A DNA stretch of 64,000 nt from Piromyces finnis (taxonomy: Eukaryota > Neocallimastigomycota > Neocallimastigomycetes > Neocallimastigales > Neocallimastigaceae): the NCBI GenBank assembly GCA_002104945.1, contig MCFH01000037.1, positions 62,001 through 126,000 of the forward strand, given 5' to 3'. The position numbers and the translations under genes are program-made. Below, piece after piece: positions 9,702 to 24,138 of this stretch. Positions within the stretch are counted from its first letter, which is position 1, and each line of letters opens with the position of its first letter. The notes under the pieces were generated by a model that saw only the letters and a list, made by a program, of their open reading frames with translations, was not told where the DNA came from and searched no databases.

Positions 9702-12224
9702 ATGCAATATTGCAATTTTTATACAGTAATATTTTTTATTATAAATTATATTACTTTTTCTGTTAAGGCTATAGATGACTTAAATAGTTATGATATAGCT
9801 CAAAATGTTAATGATTTATCCTATAATACAAAAGAAGAAATTAACCAAGATATCATTAATTCTTTAGAATCTAATAACTTTGTTGAATCTGTTGTTAATA
9901 CTACTACCTTTGAAGATGTTAATCTTTTGACTGATGTTAAAGAATTCGATAATGCTATTATCGTAAATGAATTCATGTATGAAAAAGATAAGGTTTATAG
10001 TTTTACCCACAATAACATCACTTACTCTTTTGAATATGAAGGAAACAATGTTATTAGAGTTAGCATTGGCGAAAAAACTTTTGTTGAAAATAGTTATGAT
10101 GGTAACATTATAACTTCAAGAAAATATGGAAATGGTGATGTTATTTCTTCTTTCTACGATAAAAATATTGGTAGATTGATTACTCAAAAAATAAATGATG
10201 TTGATTCTTACCAATGGACTTACAATGATAATGGATCTATTTCATCATTCATGGATTTAACTCTAAAGGATAAGATTGAATATATTTACAATGAAGCTGG
10301 TATTCTTTCTGAACAAGTTTCTACTTCTGGATTTGCTATTAGTTTTGATACAATTATTGATGATGGAATTGATACTGTAACCTACAAGTATGGTGAAGAA
10401 ATAAAGAGTAGAACTGTTAGCAACGATATTAAAACTATTTCCGATATTTCTGGTGATGGAGAAGAAACCAATTATTCTACCGAAATAATTGTTACTCATT
10501 TAATTTCTGATGATCAAGTTGTTACTAATAAAAATAATGATTTGATAGAATCCAAAACAATTTATAGTAATAATCAAAGTATCTTAAATACCGAATTTAC
10601 TTATGAAGATGAATTAATTAAAAAAGTTAAATATCAAGATGGTAAAACTATTCAATATTCCTATGATGAAAACTTCAAATTAATTGGAGTTTATAATGAT
10701 AATAAGTTAGTAAGTAGTTATAACTATGATCAACTTGGTCAATTAATAAGAGAAAACCATGCTGTCTTAGGAAAAAGTATTGTCTACAAATATGATAATA
10801 ATAGCAATATAATTTCTGCGGATTATTATGAATATAGTACCGGTGAATTATTAAATAAACTTTATTCTAAAGTATTTTCATATAAAAACATTGAATGGAC
10901 CGATGAATTAACAAATATTAATGGAGAAGAAATCCAATATGATCAATCAGGAAACCCACTTACCTACCGTAATAACATGACTCTTGAATGGAAGGCTAAA
11001 ACTGTTGTTTCAATGAAAAGTTCAGAATTCACTATTAATTATACTTATAATAACAATAATATTAGAACATCTAAAACTGTAAATGGTATTACTACTAAAT
11101 ACTATTTAGATGGAAATAAGATTATATTAGAAATTACAGAAGGTCAAAAAAAATGGTATATTTATGATGAAGAAAACAAAATTATTGGATTTATTTTCAA
11201 TGATAATACATATTACTTTGAAAAGAATATTCAAAATGATGTTACTCGTATCTTTAATAACAACGGAGAATATGTTAGTGAATATATTTACGATGCATGG
11301 GGTAATATTATTGGTATTTTAGGAGATGACACTATTGCCAGAGCCAATCCATTTAGATATCGTAGTTACTATCAAGATAATGAAACAGAACTCTATTATT
11401 TACAAGCTAGATATTACGATAGTTTTGTTGGTAGATTTATCAGTGCAGATATTTTCTTAGGAGCTAATGAAGGTGTTGATATCTATAATTTATTTGTCTA
11501 CTGTGGTAATGATCCAGTTAGTAGATATGATGAAACTGGTATGTCATGGAGTAGTTTCTGGAAGGCTGTTAAAAATGTTGTAAAGAAAGTAGTTTCCACT
11601 GTATTACATGTTGTTAATACTATTGCTGTTAAAATCGGTATTGATACTGCTGCTATTGGTGCTTTATTTTTAGATATGAAAAAAGTTAATGGGGTTTACC
11701 ATGCAAATTTTGATTGTTGGCAATCGCTTTTTGGATACACAAAATTCTATGATATTATATTTGATATTGGTACAAGTATGTTACCTAATACTGATGGTCG
11801 TTTTTCATATAATAATCAAAACTATATTTTATGGGCTTGGAAGGGTGATTATATCAATTTAGGAGCTGGTGCTGAACTTGGTATATATAAGGGTGGAACA
11901 AGTCTTGAATCATACTGGGCTGTCGATAAAAATTTAGCTATGCCAATGACTTTAAAGGTATGGAAAAATAGCAAACAAATTATAGATTGGACTGACACCC
12001 ATTGGTGGATCACAGGTTTTAATCCATCATATCTTAATAATGATGCTAAGAATTTAACTGTTCAATTCACTGTTCAATTTGATATTAAAAAGAATAGAAA
12101 TGACAAAAACATTGATGTAAACTTTAGTAATGGAATGTATTCCGCGTTCTGTGAATCTATAAGTTTATTAAAAACAAAATCATGGCAATGTAATGGAAAT
12201 AGAAAAGCTACTTTATCCTTTTAA
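9702..12224 (+). CDS. Secreted Rhs/YD-repeat protein with DUF4474-like C-terminal domain
   Basis: 840 aa, one exon of 2.5 kb. Residues 1-23 form a signal peptide. Residues about 60-600 carry degenerate YD repeats (YSYDENF, YKYDNNS, YIYDAWGN) and the Rhs-core hallmark near residues 549-582 (NPFRYRSYYQ...GRFISAD), followed by GNDPVSRYDETGM, the counterpart of the bacterial PVxxxDPxGL self-cleavage motif. Residues about 614-840 are the domain shared with the two secreted proteins upstream. In bacteria this position holds the variable toxic or effector domain, which the Rhs core encloses and releases. The core is short compared with long bacterial Rhs proteins. Absence of introns beside intron-rich fungal genes, plus bacterial architecture, suggests transfer from a gut bacterium (Clostridia-like). 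No immunity-type gene is recognisable next to it. Confidence 0.9.
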   Translation: MQYCNFYTVIFFIINYITFSVKAIDDLNSYDIAQNVNDLSYNTKEEINQDIINSLESNNFVESVVNTTTFEDVNLLTDVKEFDNAIIVNEFMYEKDKVYSFTHNNITYSFEYEGNNVIRVSIGEKTFVENSYDGNIITSRKYGNGDVISSFYDKNIGRLITQKINDVDSYQWTYNDNGSISSFMDLTLKDKIEYIYNEAGILSEQVSTSGFAISFDTIIDDGIDTVTYKYGEEIKSRTVSNDIKTISDISGDGEETNYSTEIIVTHLISDDQVVTNKNNDLIESKTIYSNNQSILNTEFTYEDELIKKVKYQDGKTIQYSYDENFKLIGVYNDNKLVSSYNYDQLGQLIRENHAVLGKSIVYKYDNNSNIISADYYEYSTGELLNKLYSKVFSYKNIEWTDELTNINGEEIQYDQSGNPLTYRNNMTLEWKAKTVVSMKSSEFTINYTYNNNNIRTSKTVNGITTKYYLDGNKIILEITEGQKKWYIYDEENKIIGFIFNDNTYYFEKNIQNDVTRIFNNNGEYVSEYIYDAWGNIIGILGDDTIARANPFRYRSYYQDNETELYYLQARYYDSFVGRFISADIFLGANEGVDIYNLFVYCGNDPVSRYDETGMSWSSFWKAVKNVVKKVVSTVLHVVNTIAVKIGIDTAAIGALFLDMKKVNGVYHANFDCWQSLFGYTKFYDIIFDIGTSMLPNTDGRFSYNNQNYILWAWKGDYINLGAGAELGIYKGGTSLESYWAVDKNLAMPMTLKVWKNSKQIIDWTDTHWWITGFNPSYLNNDAKNLTVQFTVQFDIKKNRNDKNIDVNFSNGMYSAFCESISLLKTKSWQCNGNRKATLSF

Positions 12225-13293
12225 AATTAATTAAAATATTATTTAGAATAATCATATAATATATATATATACATTGAAATCAAATTTTTAATTCATATTT
12301 AAAAAAATATATTTAACTATCAATAATATATATATTTCTAATATAACTTTATTTTTACTATTCTTATTATTAAATAGTACAAACCCATTATATTATTAAA
12401 TCTATTATTTTATTGTATATATATCATATATCATATTTATATATCATATATTCTTATATATTCTTGTATCATTTTATATTTTTAATAAATAATATAAAAT
12501 TTAAAAATTTAATAAAAATAATAATATTTTAAAAAAGAGAAATAAATAATGGTTACATTAATATTTTATACGTTGTATATTATATATATTTATAAAAGGG
12601 TAATGTTTATTGAAATAAAAATATTAATAATGAAAATAACGATTTTTTACTGTAAGTAATAATTTCAATAATCTATTACATCTTATTCCATGAAGCAAAG
12701 TATAATAAAATAATAAAAATTAGATTCATTATTTGATTTATGATTCTCAATTTTGAATTGAATAAGCTATTTAATTATTTATGAAAAATTTTATTAGAAT
12801 TCTATTATTAATATTTTTATTATTTAAATACCATAGCATGATTTTATTTATTTATATTATAGGGATAATTCTTGGTTTCTTATTTTAGATATTTTTTTTT
12901 ATTTTTTAATTCATATTATATTTTAATTTTAGATTTCTTTGTTTTTTTCCTTTAGAAACAGTATATGTATTTTTCCTTTAATTCTAATTAAATAAAATTG
13001 AATTTAATTGAACAACATTTTATTTTTTTTATACATATTTACTATAAACCATTATATCTGGTTTTTATGATATATATAGTTGTTAAATGAAATAAGCAAG
13101 AGGAATGTTACTTAGTAACAATATTATATATATATATATATATATATGCAAATGAATGAATTATTTTTTTAATAAGGCGATATTAACAATATTTATTATT
13201 TATATTAATATCATGTTTGTAATTAGTGTGATTATAATATACCTTTTAGAATGTTTTAAGTTTTATTATGGATTAATTTTGATAAAAGTGATT
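12225..13293. other. Convergent spacer between Rhs and GNAT genes
   Basis: A+T-rich, with TA-dinucleotide runs near 13126-13148. No coding or RNA feature seen. Confidence 0.6.
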
Positions 13294-13932
13294 TCAGTTA
13301 ATGTCAAGTTTAAAGATCCAATTTTTTAGATTTTTATTATTATAGGTTAAAGTATCGTGGTGATATATTTCAAAACCATTCTTTTTATAAAAGAAAGTAT
13401 TTTTTTCAGAATTGGTAATCAAGGTAAGATGCTGACCTCCTCTTTTTTTAACAAAAGGAATAACACATTCATTAATCATACGACTACCAATGTTTTGACC
13501 GATACATTCTTTCATTACAGCAATACATTCTAAATTAAAACATGGATTAGTTTTAGCATATTCTAAACGAGGTGCGTTGCAATGATCCATCATATCTAAA
13601 AATCCAAAGGTATTTTTAAAACCACCATTAATTAATATTGATAGAGCACCATATAAAAAATATCTTGGTACACTTGGTTCTTTATGCTTTTCATCTTGTA
13701 TCATTGAAACACATATAATTTTATTATCACGTTCAGCAACCATAACAGTATCATTTGTCATTGCATCATAAAGTTGAACACTCATAATTGCCTTGTTAAA
13801 TTTTTGTTGTTTTTTTTCTGAACTTGTTTTCCATATTTGATAAACTGAATACTCTTTGAATGCACTATATACAACTTCAAGACATTCGTCAAAATCCTTT
13901 TTGGTTGCTACTCTATAACTAATATTACTCAT
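13294..13932 (-). CDS. GNAT-family N-acetyltransferase
   Basis: 212 aa, single exon, no signal peptide, so probably cytosolic. The acetyl-CoA pyrophosphate-binding motif A is seen as LECIAVMKECIGQNIGSRMI (Q-x-x-G-S version of Q/RxxGxG/A), followed by motif B with FFYKKNGFE near residues 180-190. Such proteins transfer acetyl from acetyl-CoA to amines; the substrate cannot be read from the sequence. The lack of introns fits the other accessory genes in this part of the window. Convergent with the Rhs gene; I see no evidence that it acts with it. Confidence 0.85.
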   Translation of the reverse strand: MSNISYRVATKKDFDECLEVVYSAFKEYSVYQIWKTSSEKKQQKFNKAIMSVQLYDAMTNDTVMVAERDNKIICVSMIQDEKHKEPSVPRYFLYGALSILINGGFKNTFGFLDMMDHCNAPRLEYAKTNPCFNLECIAVMKECIGQNIGSRMINECVIPFVKKRGGQHLTLITNSEKNTFFYKKNGFEIYHHDTLTYNNKNLKNWIFKLDIN

Positions 13933-16329
<2,397 letters not shown>

Positions 16330-17279
16330 ATGAAAATTTTTAATTTTATTTTTTTATTTTCATTATTAGTAACTAGAATTCTAGCTGATAATGAATCATG
16401 CAGTATAGTTACCAAAAAATATGAAAAATGTATTGCTAGTTTTAACACTGTAGATTTTGATAGTATGTGTAATAATTATGCTACTGCAATGTGTCAAGAA
16501 TTGTTTAATAACCCAAGAAAAATTTTAAAGGATTGTGATAAAGAGTTTGTTGAAGAAACTTCTAAAGTATTTGTGGAAATGTCCAATACATTAAAATATA
16601 CTTGTGCTAGAGATGAATATGGTGAATATTGCCCACTTTCTATAATAATTCAAAGAACTCAAAGAGAACAATTTACCTCTTCTTCTGATGCATCTAAAAA
16701 TCTTTCAGATATATTTGATGGTTTAAAGAGTAGTTGCTCATCAAATAATTGTTTGAAAATATCTATTACTTATTTAGAATCTATTAAAAGCATGGCCTCA
16801 AAGAGTAATAATGTTTCCGAAGATGATATTAATGATATTAATTCGCTTCTTAACCATTTAAATAAATGCAAAACAATGGTAATAAGAGTGATATCTCATA
16901 TTCTGAAAGTATCAATCAAAAAGGTGATGATAATAAAGTACCTAGCTATGTTAGTGGAAATAATACAATTATAGAAAATCAAAATGACTCTTCTTCTAAT
17001 GCTTTTGATGAAAGTAATTCAAACCAAGTTATTATTGAAAGTCAAGATAATTTTAGTAATACTACTGAAAATGAAATTCCAAAGAATAATGTCAATTCAG
17101 TTCCAGTTGGTGATACAACTACAGGTTTTATATCTGACGATATTATGATATACGATCAGAACGGTAATGCTGTTGGTTCATCAAGTGGTTATGCTCAAAG
17201 TACAAGTGACAGTCAAATAAGATTTAAATTATCTTTTTCTATTATTATTTTAACTATCTTAGTTAATATAATATTTTAA
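16330..17279 (+). CDS. Secreted Cys-rich protein with GPI-type tail, interrupted by a frameshift
   Basis: Two overlapping frames appear to be one gene. Frame 1 (16330-16974) gives a signal peptide (residues 1-19, cut after ILA) and a domain with ten Cys residues, the last in HLNKC near 16868. Beyond this it turns into atypical Ile/Val/Lys-rich sequence. Frame 2 (16866-17279) takes over with a Ser/Asn-rich hydrophilic stalk and ends in a hydrophobic tail (FSIIILTILVNIIF) typical of a GPI-anchor signal. The join needs a one-base shift in 16866-16974; an A-run in TGCAAAAC near 16868-16874 is the likely place. A 119-nt intron (16805-16923) could also join the frames but would remove the tenth Cys. 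A cell-surface role is inferred; I do not recognise the family. Confidence 0.6.
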
Positions 17280-18500
17280 ATTTAAAATTTTTAGAAAACT
17301 TTTATAGAATTACTATAATAATTATTAAAATATTAAGATATTAAATATAATATGATAAATAGAATTTTACTAATTATTATAGTTTTATATCTAATACAAT
17401 AGATACAACAAGAACTATTTAGATTTTTTTTTTTTTTTTTTTTGATATATAGACTTATTATTAATCCTAAAAATAATATTAATAGAATTAATTAATAGAA
17501 TAGAATACTATACTTAATATTATAGGATTAATAATATAAAAAAATTTAAATAGTCTTAATCTTTTCTCTTTCCCTAAAATGTAAATAAAACCTCATTGAT
17601 AATCATTAATTATTATGACATATACCTTAATAATAAAATGTCATTACTACAATCATATTTTAATAACCATTAATAAATAAAAAGAATATTAAAAATTAAA
17701 TTAATTATATAACAATACAATATTTATTTATATTAAAAATAAAAAGAATTATTTCATATAATTTTTTAATTATTAATTTAATCATTCATTTCACAAGATA
17801 TAAGGAAACTAATGACATCTTATTAATAAGAAATTAAATAATAAATGGGTAAAGTACAATTTTTCTTTTTGTGGATAGACATACTTTATATATAATTATA
17901 TTTCTAAGTAATCAAATTTATGTTAAAGATAAAAAATAATATTTCTAAATTAAAAAAAAATACACCTTTTATATTTTAGAAATAAGAAAAGATTATCTTT
18001 TTTTTTTTTTTTTAGTGTTAATATAATTTTAAGAATTATACATTCATCTACATCAATTTCATTTTTTTTAAAGTAATTGTTGTAAAATAAAAATTGGAGA
18101 CAACTGTAAATTTTTTCTGATTAAAGAACTTAAAATATATTTTTTTATTCCAAAAGAGTGCAAATGATAAAATTTATATATCTAAAAAAATCCATAATAA
18201 TAGTTAGTGTCCGTTTATTATTTTATTTTATTTTATTTATATAAACTATATTTATACATCATATAAAAAAAATAATAATTATTTATAGATTTAATTATGG
18301 TATATGAATTATAAATATTAGATATATAAAATTATTATTACTTTCAAAATTTTCATTTTTCATATATGAAAGACTTTTTTTTTTTAATAATATTTTTTAT
18401 TTCTATATAAATTTAGAATGTATCATTTTAACATTATGATAATATCTATTTCTATTTTTAATTAAACTTTAAATAATAATAATGAATAATAAAGATAAAT

Positions 18501-18538
<38 letters not shown>

Positions 18539-19801
18539 TGTTTATTTATTTATTTATTTTTATTATTATTTTTTTTTTTAATTTTATTTAATTTAGACTT
18601 TTTCTATTTACTTATGTATATATGACTATTGCTTTAATATTTTTTACTTTTTCTTATTAATTTTATAAAAAAAAAAAAGATATATGTTATTTATTTTTAT
18701 TTTTTTTTTTTTTTTGTATATTTTAAATGTATATACTATATATACATTATTTTTTTATTTTTAATATTATGTTTTGACGCTTTAACTTTTTTTTTTTTTG
18801 TATTGGGTTTTTCTATATATATATATATTATATTTTTTATAAATATTTGTTATATATATTATATTTTATATATTTTAGGTTTTTTGACTTCTTATTAAGA
18901 TTTTAATGAGTAATGATTACCAAATTATTTATTATTTTTATTTTTACTTGATAATACCCATTAAAAAATAATAATGAAAATTATAGTAAAAAAAAAAGTA
19001 TTAATTAGGAGATAATTCCTAATTTTTTGAGTTTTTTTTATTAAAAAATATATATATCTAACATACATTGCTTTTTAAAGTATTTAGAATATATATTAAA
19101 AAATTTTTTTTCTTTTTTTTTTCAAAATTTCTTTTACTATAATTAAAGATATTTTTTTTTTTCTTATAATATTTATAATTTGTTTAATTTTTTTTTTCCA
19201 TCATGATAACTTATCATGAAGTTGAAAATGTATATTTTTTTCATTATTGTATTTTTTTTTTTTTATAATTCATTAATTATTTATTACAATATTCATAAAA
19301 ATATTATAATAAATATAAAAATATTATAAATATTTAATTATTTAATTATTTTATTTATTAAAATATCTTAATTTAAAATATATAAATGAATAAAAAAAAA
19401 ATAAAAATTATTCTGCAATATATATATGTTTATGTTTTTTTTCTTGCTTAATGTTAAGACGATAAAATAATATATTGATGTTGGGATGATAGATGCTGTT
19501 ATAATATATAATAAATGAAAACAAAATATTTCATATTTAATTATTATTTCTTTTTTTTTTTTTTTTTAATATTATATTGTTATAAAGTTATATATAATGT
19601 ATAGAATTAATTATTAATTATATATATGAATAAGAAATAATAATATTGAGTAAATTAAAACTATAAAGTTAATTTGATGTATTTAGTTTGGTAGATAATA
19701 TTATTGTTGATTAGACTACTATTTCTATTTATTTATGCTTTAATTAGATATTTTGTTTTCTGATGTTTCTATTTTACTTATTTGTTATTATAATGTTTGT
19801 T
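17280..19801. other. 2.5-kb convergent A+T-rich spacer
   Basis: Poly-T tracts up to about 34 bases (near 18503-18536) and TA repeats, with a small perfect palindrome around 19202-19220. No gene, tRNA-like structure or element seen. Confidence 0.6.
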
Positions 19802-21848
19802 TCACTTGCTGACTTCTGGATCAACAGAATCAACAGCTTCTTCAGGTACTTCTGGAATACAACATACTGGATCAAGAGGTGTTGGTGGAGGTGCTAAAGT
19901 AGATGGTATTTCAGATGTTGATGGTTTAATAGAAGTAGAAGCTTGTGGTTCTGTTGAAATAATTTCTTTTTTAACAAACTTAAAGAATCTTTTACCGTAT
20001 TGAGTTGGACTTACAGCTGATATATTTCTCTAAAAAATAAAATTATTTTTTAAATTAATAAAAATCAATCATATACTATTTATTTAACTTTTTCATTACC
20101 TGGAATAAGAAAATAGTTTTGAAGTAATGCTCAACAATTTTTTTAAAGTCCCATGGTGATAAATAATCAATAATACCCATATAATAGGCTTCATTTTGAA
20201 TAATATTATCTTCATTAGTTGAAATAAAACCACCATCATCTTTATTAAATATAGAGAAATCGTTGGCATTATCTTCTTTTATGCTTAATTATTTTTAAAT
20301 TTAAGATTTTATAAGGTTAATATGGGTTTAAAGTTATAATTTTTTTTATAAACACTTACATTTTTTCATCATCACTATCTGGTAGATATGTCATTCTACG
20401 TTCAAATACTGAGCTCTTTCTATTTATATTATTCTTAGATTTTACAGTAGCAAGTACAGCAGCGAAAGTAGATAAAAGTTTCATACGAATGTTTTCACTA
20501 TTACCCTTATTACGTAAGTGAATACCTACTAATAAACTATAATCCATTACGCCCATAACTTGCAAGAACTTTGAATCTTTTTCTAATTGCTCTAGCAAAA
20601 GATTACGCTTTTCTGGACCAAGAACTAAATGACGATTTTCATCAGTCCAATTAATATCTTTGAAAATAGTACGTGCATAATTTTTTTCTTCTTGTGGTGG
20701 TTCAACAAAACGTCCTTTTGTGGAACCCTTTAAATCGTACATTCTATGCATATCTTTGTTTGGTGGGTATACATTTCTATTTATTTTTTTTATACATTAT
20801 ATTTATTAGTAATCTTATTTTATATAACAAATATTTATTTTTTAATTAATACTTACTGCATAACAATAAAGTACATCTTATGACCATCAGCCTTTAAACG
20901 GTAAAGACCATATATACTCATTATTAAAGTGTTTGGATTAGCTTCTAAGTACTAATAATATTAAATATAGAATATTTACAAAATAAATATTATTGAAATT
21001 AGCATTGGTGTAATTTTAGATAATTTAAACTTTAAATTAATATGCATACTTTGTAATATTTATCTAAAACTTTAAAGAAATGACGATGTTCATTATAGTG
21101 AATTGTTTTAATTAAGTAACGATAATCTGGAGAAAAATAGAAGAAACTACCAGATTTACCAGGTGAAGAAAGTTCTAAAAGCATAAATTTATCACTAATA
21201 GATTTTATATAATCTTCACAGTTGATATTTGATAATTCTCTAATTTTCTTGAAAACACTAGGAGCATAATCTTTAAATTCAAAATCATACTTTTCTCCAT
21301 GTTTTAAAATATTACCAGAAGAATCAATATTTAATTTTTCACAATATTTATAATCAGCTGGTGCTAAAACTTGTGGAGCCTTTCTCTCGGCTTCGATAAC
21401 ACAAGTCTATTTAATTAATAAAATTATATAAATGAAATTTTTTCATTTAATATTTATAATTTTTACTAATCTATTTTCTTTTTTAATATTCTATTTATTT
21501 ACCTTAATACCAGTTAACATTCCAAAAACTAAAAAATAACTTTTATGATTTTCATCTACAACAACATTTGGTTTAAGTGGATGTGGAAGAGTTGATTGAC
21601 GTCTCAATACTTCCTTTTTACGCTGAGTTTCTGATTTTTGATTTCCATTATCTGGTTTTTCAGCTTTATTATATTATATATTTATTATTTTATAAAGAAA
21701 TGTTTATTATTTATTATTATATTTTTATTTATTCTTTTTTTGTTTTGATTTAATTTAAATTATTATTATTATTTATTTCTCTAAATATACCTTGGTAATT
21801 TTCATTATTATTGATTTCATCGTCAACTGGTACAATCACTGAAGACAT
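19802..21848 (-). CDS. Phosphatidylinositol phosphate kinase (PIP5K/PIP4K family)
   Basis: Phosphorylates phosphatidylinositol monophosphate to PI(4,5)P2 at the plasma membrane. Seven exons on the minus strand: 21791-21848, 21503-21663, 21050-21406, 20857-20951, 20360-20776, 20100-20283, 19802-20029; all phases agree, giving 499 aa. Family hallmarks in order: glycine-rich loop SPGKSGSFFYFS, catalytic Lys in YLIKTI, YDLKGST, the catalytic MDYSLLVGIH, the GIIDYLSPWDFKK segment with the IID motif, and an activation-loop-like SPTQYGKRF. The C-terminus ends in a Pro/Ser/Glu-rich tail with a Cys pair. It is shorter than yeast Mss4 and lacks a long N-terminal extension. Whether it is type I (PI4P 5-kinase) or type II cannot be settled by eye; the YGKRFFKF segment resembles type II. 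Confidence 0.93.
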
Positions 21849-22236
21849 TTTTAATTTAATATATGATATAAATATTATAATTAAATGTGAATTTTATACT
21901 TGCAATATTTTTAATATTTAGTAACTTTTTTTTCTTTTATAAAATTTGTATTATATTTTTTTAATTATTAAAAATAATTATGAATAAAGTCTATCTTAAT
22001 AAGTAATTTTTAATTTATATTTTATTATGTATATGTATTTTTTTTTTTTTTAAATTATTGTAATAGTAAATAAAAAAGTTAAACTTTATTTTTATAAATA
22101 TTTTTTAAAAAGAATATTATTTCTCCTTCCAATAAGCAGTTTCTTGTATATAATAAAAGATAGAAGGAAAAATAATAATATATCCTTCAAAAGAACTAAT
22201 TTTTTTTTTTAGATTAATATTATTTTTTCGATTTCC

Positions 22237-22268
<32 letters not shown>

Positions 22269-23384
22269 ACTTGTCATAAATATTACATAATTTTTTTTAT
22301 TTTATTTTGCTATTATTATATTATAATAAATATAAATAACTATATGATTATCATATAATTTCATTTCAAATATATAGCAACAATATATTATTTTATATGA
22401 TAATACTATTTATATAATATAATATTTTAAATAAAGTTATTAATTATTATTATATTTTATATATTTTAGAATATATAATTTTTCATAATAGTATCCGATT
22501 TTTTCATCTATGCAGATATGGATTATTTTAATATTAAACCTTATATAATAATAGTTTGTTACCATTTTAATTTATGTTTTACTATTGATAATATTATAAT
22601 ATTATATTCGCTAATAGTAATAAAAGTTATAATTATTTTCCCTATTTCATTTTATCAATTACTATTATTTATTCATTATCAAATGTTGTAGTTTTTTTAA
22701 AATAATACCATTGAATTTATTAAAGAAAAAAAAAATGCATTTTAATATAATGGCTCTTTTATTATTGGAACGTACTAAAATTAAAAGGTCATATATATTA
22801 AAACATATTAGATTATTCTAATATATTAGAAAATAATATTGGTAATATATATATATAACTAAAAATTTCCAGCAATTATATTATTTTCATTAAATTAAAA
22901 TTTAACTAAAAGACTAAAAAAAATTTTTTATAAAAGTTTATTAATTAATAAATTTTTAATTTATGATGAAATATTCTATTTAAATAAAGCTGATTATATT
23001 AAAAAAGTTTTACATTTAAAATGTCAAAAACTTTGGATGATTTTACAATTTTATGTATTAATATTTTAAAGGAATGAATGAAAAATAAAAGATGATGCTT
23101 AAATATCAAAATAATTGTTTGATGATAAGAATATATATGATGGGATTATCAACAAACTTTAAACATGATAATAAAATATGTAAGAAAATGTATTTTCAAA
23201 TCAGATATAATGTTATTCTTTTATATGATCTTTTTTATCTATCATCTATTACAGTAAAATAAAATAATTTTAAAAAAAAATTTTCACAATTATACAACAA
23301 AATAATATTTTTATGGTAGTATTAAATAATAAATATATTTTGAAATAAAACAACAATTACAATAATACATAAAATGAGGAGTTA

Positions 23385-23416
<32 letters not shown>

Positions 23417-23691
23417 TTATCATCTTTGTGTTACTTTTATTACTTTTAAAATTGTTTACTATTTATTGTTTTTAATGTCAAATGTGGATAATTATAAATT
23501 GTTTTTAAAATTTTTATAATATTCTAACCAATAATAATATAAAAGTTATTATTTTAAATAGAAAATAATATGATAATCTAATTGGTTGAAATAATTCATT
23601 TTTTTATTTTTTTTAAATTTTTTTTTTTTTAAACTTTCCCTATAACTTATATATAGAAATCTGCTTTTTAAAATTGAAAATTCATGAAAAA
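21849..23691. other. 1.8-kb divergent promoter region
   Basis: Between the divergent PIP kinase and NOM1 genes. A+T-rich, with poly-T near 22240-22260 and a (CA) microsatellite at about 23391-23416. No other gene visible. Confidence 0.6.
23391..23416. repeat. CA dinucleotide microsatellite
   Basis: About twelve CA units, unusual here because nearly all other simple repeats in the window are pure A/T. Confidence 0.9.
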
Positions 23692-23701
23692 ATGGCAGTA
23701 G
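23684..23701 (+). promoter_or_regulatory. Overlapping upstream ORF at the NOM1 start
   Basis: An ATG eight bases before the NOM1 start codon opens a five-codon frame (MKKWQ, stop) that overlaps the true start in another frame. If it lies in the mRNA, NOM1 would depend on leaky scanning. The transcription start is unknown. Confidence 0.4.
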
Positions 23702-24103
23702 GAATGAAAAATAATAAGAGACAAAATAGAAAGAGAAAAATTAATGATACTACACTCTTATCGGATTCTTTTAAAGAAGAGTTAAATAGTCGTGCAAATG
23801 GTAAATCGACTGAATATTTAATTACTAAAGTATCAAATGCTATCATTGGATTTAAAAAATTTGAAAGGAATATATAATTATTTAAGATAGAACAATAAAA
23901 ATCTTAAATTTTGAAGAAAATTATATATAATCTAATTATTATTTACAATATTTATAATATTTACCAATATTTACAATATTTATAGTTGATTTTAATTTTA
24001 AATTTCAAATATTTTTATAATTAAAAAATTTAAATTAAAAATCTTTTTCTTTTTTATATTCTAATTTTTAAACTACAACAAAAGCAACAAAATATTAATA
24101 TTT

Positions 24104-24138
<35 letters not shown>

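Noticed and set aside
13294..13932. GNAT protein as antitoxin or immunity partner of the Rhs protein
   Set aside because: It is convergent, more than 1 kb away, has a complete catalytic motif and no shared regulation; nothing ties it to the Rhs gene.
19202..19220. Perfect short palindrome (TCATGATAA with its mirror)
   Set aside because: Single short palindrome in A+T-rich spacer, expected by chance at this length of spacer; no promoter or terminator context.
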